Shown: positions 61,435 to 64,000 of the stretch, one piece after another
Layout of the letters: each line of letters starts with the position of its first letter
How positions within the stretch are numbered: the first letter of the stretch is position 1
NCBI RefSeq assembly: GCF_014641615.1
Contig: NZ_BMIB01000003.1
Location: 124,001 to 188,000 of the forward strand
Reading direction: 5' to 3'
Length of the DNA: 64,000 bases
From: Filimonas zeae
GTDB lineage: Bacteria > Bacteroidota > Bacteroidia > Chitinophagales > Chitinophagaceae
Translations under genes and position numbers: made by a program
The notes under the pieces: model-generated
What the model was told of the DNA's origin: nothing
The model's database searches: none
The model's input: only the letters and a program-made list of their open reading frames with translations

Positions 61435-61887
61435 ATGAATAACGCATCGTTTACTGTTGCGACTGACTGCGAAATTGTAAGTTCCAGAGTTTTTAACCAT
61501 CCACGCAAAGCCGTTTTTCAGGCATGGACAAATCCGGAACTACTGCAAAAGTGGTGGGGACCTGCTGGCTTTACCAACACTTTTCATGAGTTTGATCTGA
61601 AGCCAGGTGGCAGGTGGCGTTTTACCATGCACGGGCCTGAAAAAGGGCATTACGAAAATGAAGTAACATTTATAGCAATAGAAGAACCCAGCCTGATAGC
61701 CTGGGATCGTATCTCTAAGCCGCTGTTCAGGGTGGTGACTACGTTTGAAGAAGCGGCAGAGGGTAACACCTTGCTGGTATTCAGGATGCAGTTTGCCACC
61801 AGAGAGGAGTGTGATAAGTTAAAAGGTTTTGTTGTTGATAAGAACGAAGAAAACTTTGACAGGCTGGAAGCGGTATTGCGGCAGTGA
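61435..61887 (+). CDS. SRPBCC/AHSA1-domain protein
   Basis: A 150-residue START-like fold protein. Signature segments are FNHPRKAVFQAWTNPELLQKWWGP, FDLKPGGRWRFTMHGPEKG and the strand VTFIAIEEPSLIAWD. The family (activator of Hsp90 ATPase homologue 1-like) binds hydrophobic ligands and is abundant in Bacteroidota, mostly with unknown ligands. Codon use returns to that of the core genes, marking the right edge of the AT-rich stretch. Confidence 0.9.
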   Translation: MNNASFTVATDCEIVSSRVFNHPRKAVFQAWTNPELLQKWWGPAGFTNTFHEFDLKPGGRWRFTMHGPEKGHYENEVTFIAIEEPSLIAWDRISKPLFRVVTTFEEAAEGNTLLVFRMQFATREECDKLKGFVVDKNEENFDRLEAVLRQ

Positions 61888-61933
61888 ATTAACCGTTTTT
61901 GTTTGCGCCGGAAATGGTTAAGCAGGCATGCAA

Positions 61934-61962
61934 AGAGCCGCTCCCTAACGGAACGGCTCTTA
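61934..61962 (-). terminator. Terminator after the TonB-receptor gene
   Basis: On the minus strand AAGAGCCG pairs with CGGCTCTT around a CCGTTAGGGA-type loop region with further pairs, and is followed by TTGCA. It may serve the plus-strand gene too. Confidence 0.55.
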
Positions 61963-61983
61963 CAAGTGGTTGATGCAAAGTAA

Positions 61984-64000
61984 CTAAAACGTGTACCTCA
62001 CGCCCAGCTGGCCTTGTGCCCTTGAGCTGAAGTAATCAATGCTGTAGGGTTTACCCGGATTGCTGAAATTGAATACCGGATATTCTCCTTCGTTCTGTTT
62101 GGGGGGAAACAGGGAAGGGGTAAGGCCCACGCTGCTGGTTGAATTAAAAGTGTTGGGTGAGAAATATTGTATACCCCACTCCTTATACAGGAGGTTGGTA
62201 AGGTTCATAATATCTACTGTAATAGTAATGTAGCGGGCTTTGTTTTTGCTGATGAACAGGTCGTGTGCCAGGTGCAGATCGGCCTGTACGTTCCATGGGG
62301 TACGTGCCATATTGCGTTCTGTAAACCGGCCTCTTCTGCCGCTCAGGTATTTATTGCCATCAATAAACTGATTGAAGTTTTCGGCCTGTTGTGCAGCGGT
62401 GGCAAATGCTTCATCTTTAAAATAGCGGATGGCTTCGTCTTTCAACGGAATATAAGCCAGTGATACCTGTTGCGATAAGCCTTGTATGCTGTTGTTAACA
62501 ATACCATACGTAAAAGGGCTGCCGCTTTGTGCGCTCAGCAGCAGGGAAATGTTGGTGCGTCCACTTTCTTTCCACTGCATGGTATAACTGATGTTGCCTA
62601 CCACGCGGTGGCGTATATCAAAGTTACTGTTGGCCAGGCCGGGGTTATTGGGTATCAGCGCCTGGTTCAGCTGCCAGTTACTTTCCATGGAGTTACGAAC
62701 GCCGTTGCTAAGGTCTTTGCTTTGGCCGTAGGTATACGCCAGGCTAACGTTCCATGCTTTAAAGGTTCTGTTGGCAGAAGCGGTAAGGCTGTAACGGTAA
62801 CCCTCGCTGGTATTGCTGAGCAGGTAGATGTTAGAAAAACGTGCGTCTACCGTGCCGCTGTAAACCGGATGCTGGTGGTTACGGTCGTAACCATACCAGT
62901 TGGCCTGGTCGCGGGTGTTCAGCTGCTGAAACAGCACGTCTTTCATGGTTTTGGTGTACATACCTTCCACACTCATTTTCCAGCCGGAGAGGGTGGTGTA
63001 ATCCAGTGCCACACTGCCACGCATTACCTTAGGCAGTACAAAATTGTTATCTACCAGGTCAACCTGCGTTTTACCGCTGTTGGGGTTATTGGTTACCGTA
63101 CCGTTTTGCGCTACAAAACCTGCTATGCCATTGGAGTTGGGGCGTATAGCATCGCTGCCGGGTGCAAATGGTTTCTGATCGGCACGCTGGTCAAATGCAC
63201 CAAAAGTATTGCCGGTGTTGTAGTAAGCGTAAGCCAGCCATGCAAAAGGAATTCGGCCGGTAAATACACCCACACCGCCACGCAGCACCAGACTCTGATC
63301 GCCCAGAATGTTATAACGGAAACCTACACGCGGAGAAATCTGTGGTTTGTTCAGAAAGCGGTTGTTCAGGCGTTTGAGCGGGGTATAGGTATACGTGTTA
63401 CCAAAGTCAGGATCAGCCCATACATCCTGTACCTTTTCTGTTAAAGAAGGCATGGTGGGCAGGTGCGTCATATCAGCCCGTAAGCCTGGCACCACCTGCA
63501 GCTTATCTGAAAGGCGTATTTCATCCTGAATGTATAAGCTATACATGTTTACCTTAAAGCTGGCCGCAGGGTTATTCAGCAGATAATCACGGCTGTTATC
63601 GCCATAATGGTAGCTACCCCGTACGCGGTAAGGGTTGTTGTTTACAAAATCTTCAATGCTCAGGTAGTCCACACGGCCATTCCAGCCGTTTACAAAGCCA
63701 TACCGTATTTTATACAGCTCGTTGTGTGTACCTATCAGCAGCTTGTGTTTGCCCAGGTTTACATTTACGTTGGCGGTAAACTCCCAGGTTTGCTGCTTCA
63801 TGTTAAATATGCTGGCTTCCCGGTCGGTACCCAGGTAAATGGTAGTACCTGGTGTACGGCCCATAATCTGCACCTGTGGCAGGGAAGGGTCGCTTAAAGG
63901 GTTACGACGGTCGTTTACTACCGTAAAACCGGCTACCACATTACTGGTTACGCGGTTGCTCAGCTTGCTTTTCAGTTCAGCTACGGTGCTGCTCTGGTTG
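61984..64000 (-). CDS. TonB-dependent receptor, Oar-like (C-terminal part; continues past the window)
   Basis: At least 672 residues of an outer-membrane receptor barrel. The frame is open to the right edge, so plug and signal sequence lie outside. Amphipathic strands run throughout (SLYIQDEIRLSDKLQVVPGLRAD, ISPRVGFRYNILGDQSLVLRGGVGVF, YSLTASANRTFKAWNVSLAYTYG). The protein ends QGQLGVRYTF with the terminal Phe. The spacing and content match carboxypeptidase-regulatory-domain/Oar-type TonB receptors. Substrate unknown. No SusD partner lies to its right or left within the window. Confidence 0.9.
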   Translation of the reverse strand, partial: NQSSTVAELKSKLSNRVTSNVVAGFTVVNDRRNPLSDPSLPQVQIMGRTPGTTIYLGTDREASIFNMKQQTWEFTANVNVNLGKHKLLIGTHNELYKIRYGFVNGWNGRVDYLSIEDFVNNNPYRVRGSYHYGDNSRDYLLNNPAASFKVNMYSLYIQDEIRLSDKLQVVPGLRADMTHLPTMPSLTEKVQDVWADPDFGNTYTYTPLKRLNNRFLNKPQISPRVGFRYNILGDQSLVLRGGVGVFTGRIPFAWLAYAYYNTGNTFGAFDQRADQKPFAPGSDAIRPNSNGIAGFVAQNGTVTNNPNSGKTQVDLVDNNFVLPKVMRGSVALDYTTLSGWKMSVEGMYTKTMKDVLFQQLNTRDQANWYGYDRNHQHPVYSGTVDARFSNIYLLSNTSEGYRYSLTASANRTFKAWNVSLAYTYGQSKDLSNGVRNSMESNWQLNQALIPNNPGLANSNFDIRHRVVGNISYTMQWKESGRTNISLLLSAQSGSPFTYGIVNNSIQGLSQQVSLAYIPLKDEAIRYFKDEAFATAAQQAENFNQFIDGNKYLSGRRGRFTERNMARTPWNVQADLHLAHDLFISKNKARYITITVDIMNLTNLLYKEWGIQYFSPNTFNSTSSVGLTPSLFPPKQNEGEYPVFNFSNPGKPYSIDYFSSRAQGQLGVRYTF

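Noticed and set aside
62482..63444. 320-codon plus-strand open frame opposite the TonB receptor
   Set aside because: The minus strand encodes a clear outer-membrane barrel; the plus frame is a shadow without family motifs.

Overview
The window reads as chromosomal DNA of a Bacteroidota member, most likely a Chitinophagaceae-type soil or plant-associated organism (Chitinophaga/Filimonas/Niastella-like). The basis is the protein families (DUF4142, DUF1579 and DUF4350 proteins, LytTR regulators, PAS kinases with the ASHDLQEPLRK box, an Oar-like TonB receptor, SpoIIM/DUF4129/DUF4350/MoxR/DUF58 operon), lipoprotein signals, weak Shine-Dalgarno sequences, and a TTTG-N19-TAnnTTTG promoter. No rRNA, tRNA, insertion sequence or CRISPR array was seen. 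The species call is inference.

Layout. 1-2.7 kb: two sensor kinases, the first open at the left edge. 2.7-5.4 kb: Ku, small stress/periplasmic proteins and a Cys-rich four-helix copper-type protein. 5.5-9.1 kb: GH51 arabinofuranosidase, secreted mutarotase and a HAD protein. 9-12.4 kb: YajQ, ribosomal protein L31 type B, SerA and a HEAT-like protein. 12.3-18.9 kb: a double-RDD membrane protein divergent from a tight SpoIIM-DUF4129-DUF4350-MoxR-DUF58 operon. 19-20.3 kb: NDH-2. 20.6-27.6 kb: a chemosensory-like operon (REC-PAS-kinase, CHASE3-HAMP-GAF-kinase-3xREC, REC, CheR, CheB) without receptor or CheA. 27.6-33.5 kb: small envelope genes, a pectin operon (GH28, CE8, GH43) and a lone receiver. 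33.5-41 kb: CoA-transferase, DinB, aconitase and a secreted protein plus outer-membrane barrel pair. 41.5-46.9 kb: multi-PAS kinase, HAD, LysR and YeiH. 46.9-54.2 kb: miscellaneous metabolic and envelope genes. 54.3-57.4 kb: LytTR regulator and hybrid kinase with HPt.

57.5-61.4 kb is the accessory part. Two adjacent tandem arrays lie at about 58352-58693 (42-bp period) and 58891-59184 (21-bp period). Both are built on self-complementary 21-bp units, so the two DNA strands encode nearly the same heptapeptides, and several frames stay open. They are followed by a short AT-rich stretch with a lipoprotein gene broken by a one-base frameshift, an unrecognised 227-residue protein, and a DUF2185/Imm33-like immunity gene interrupted by TGA at a conserved Trp position. 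The window ends inside a TonB-dependent receptor.

The strongest candidates for something undescribed are the twin self-complementary 21-bp arrays. Second is the decaying immunity-type island beside them. The remaining genes are mostly recognisable core, signalling and polysaccharide-degradation functions.
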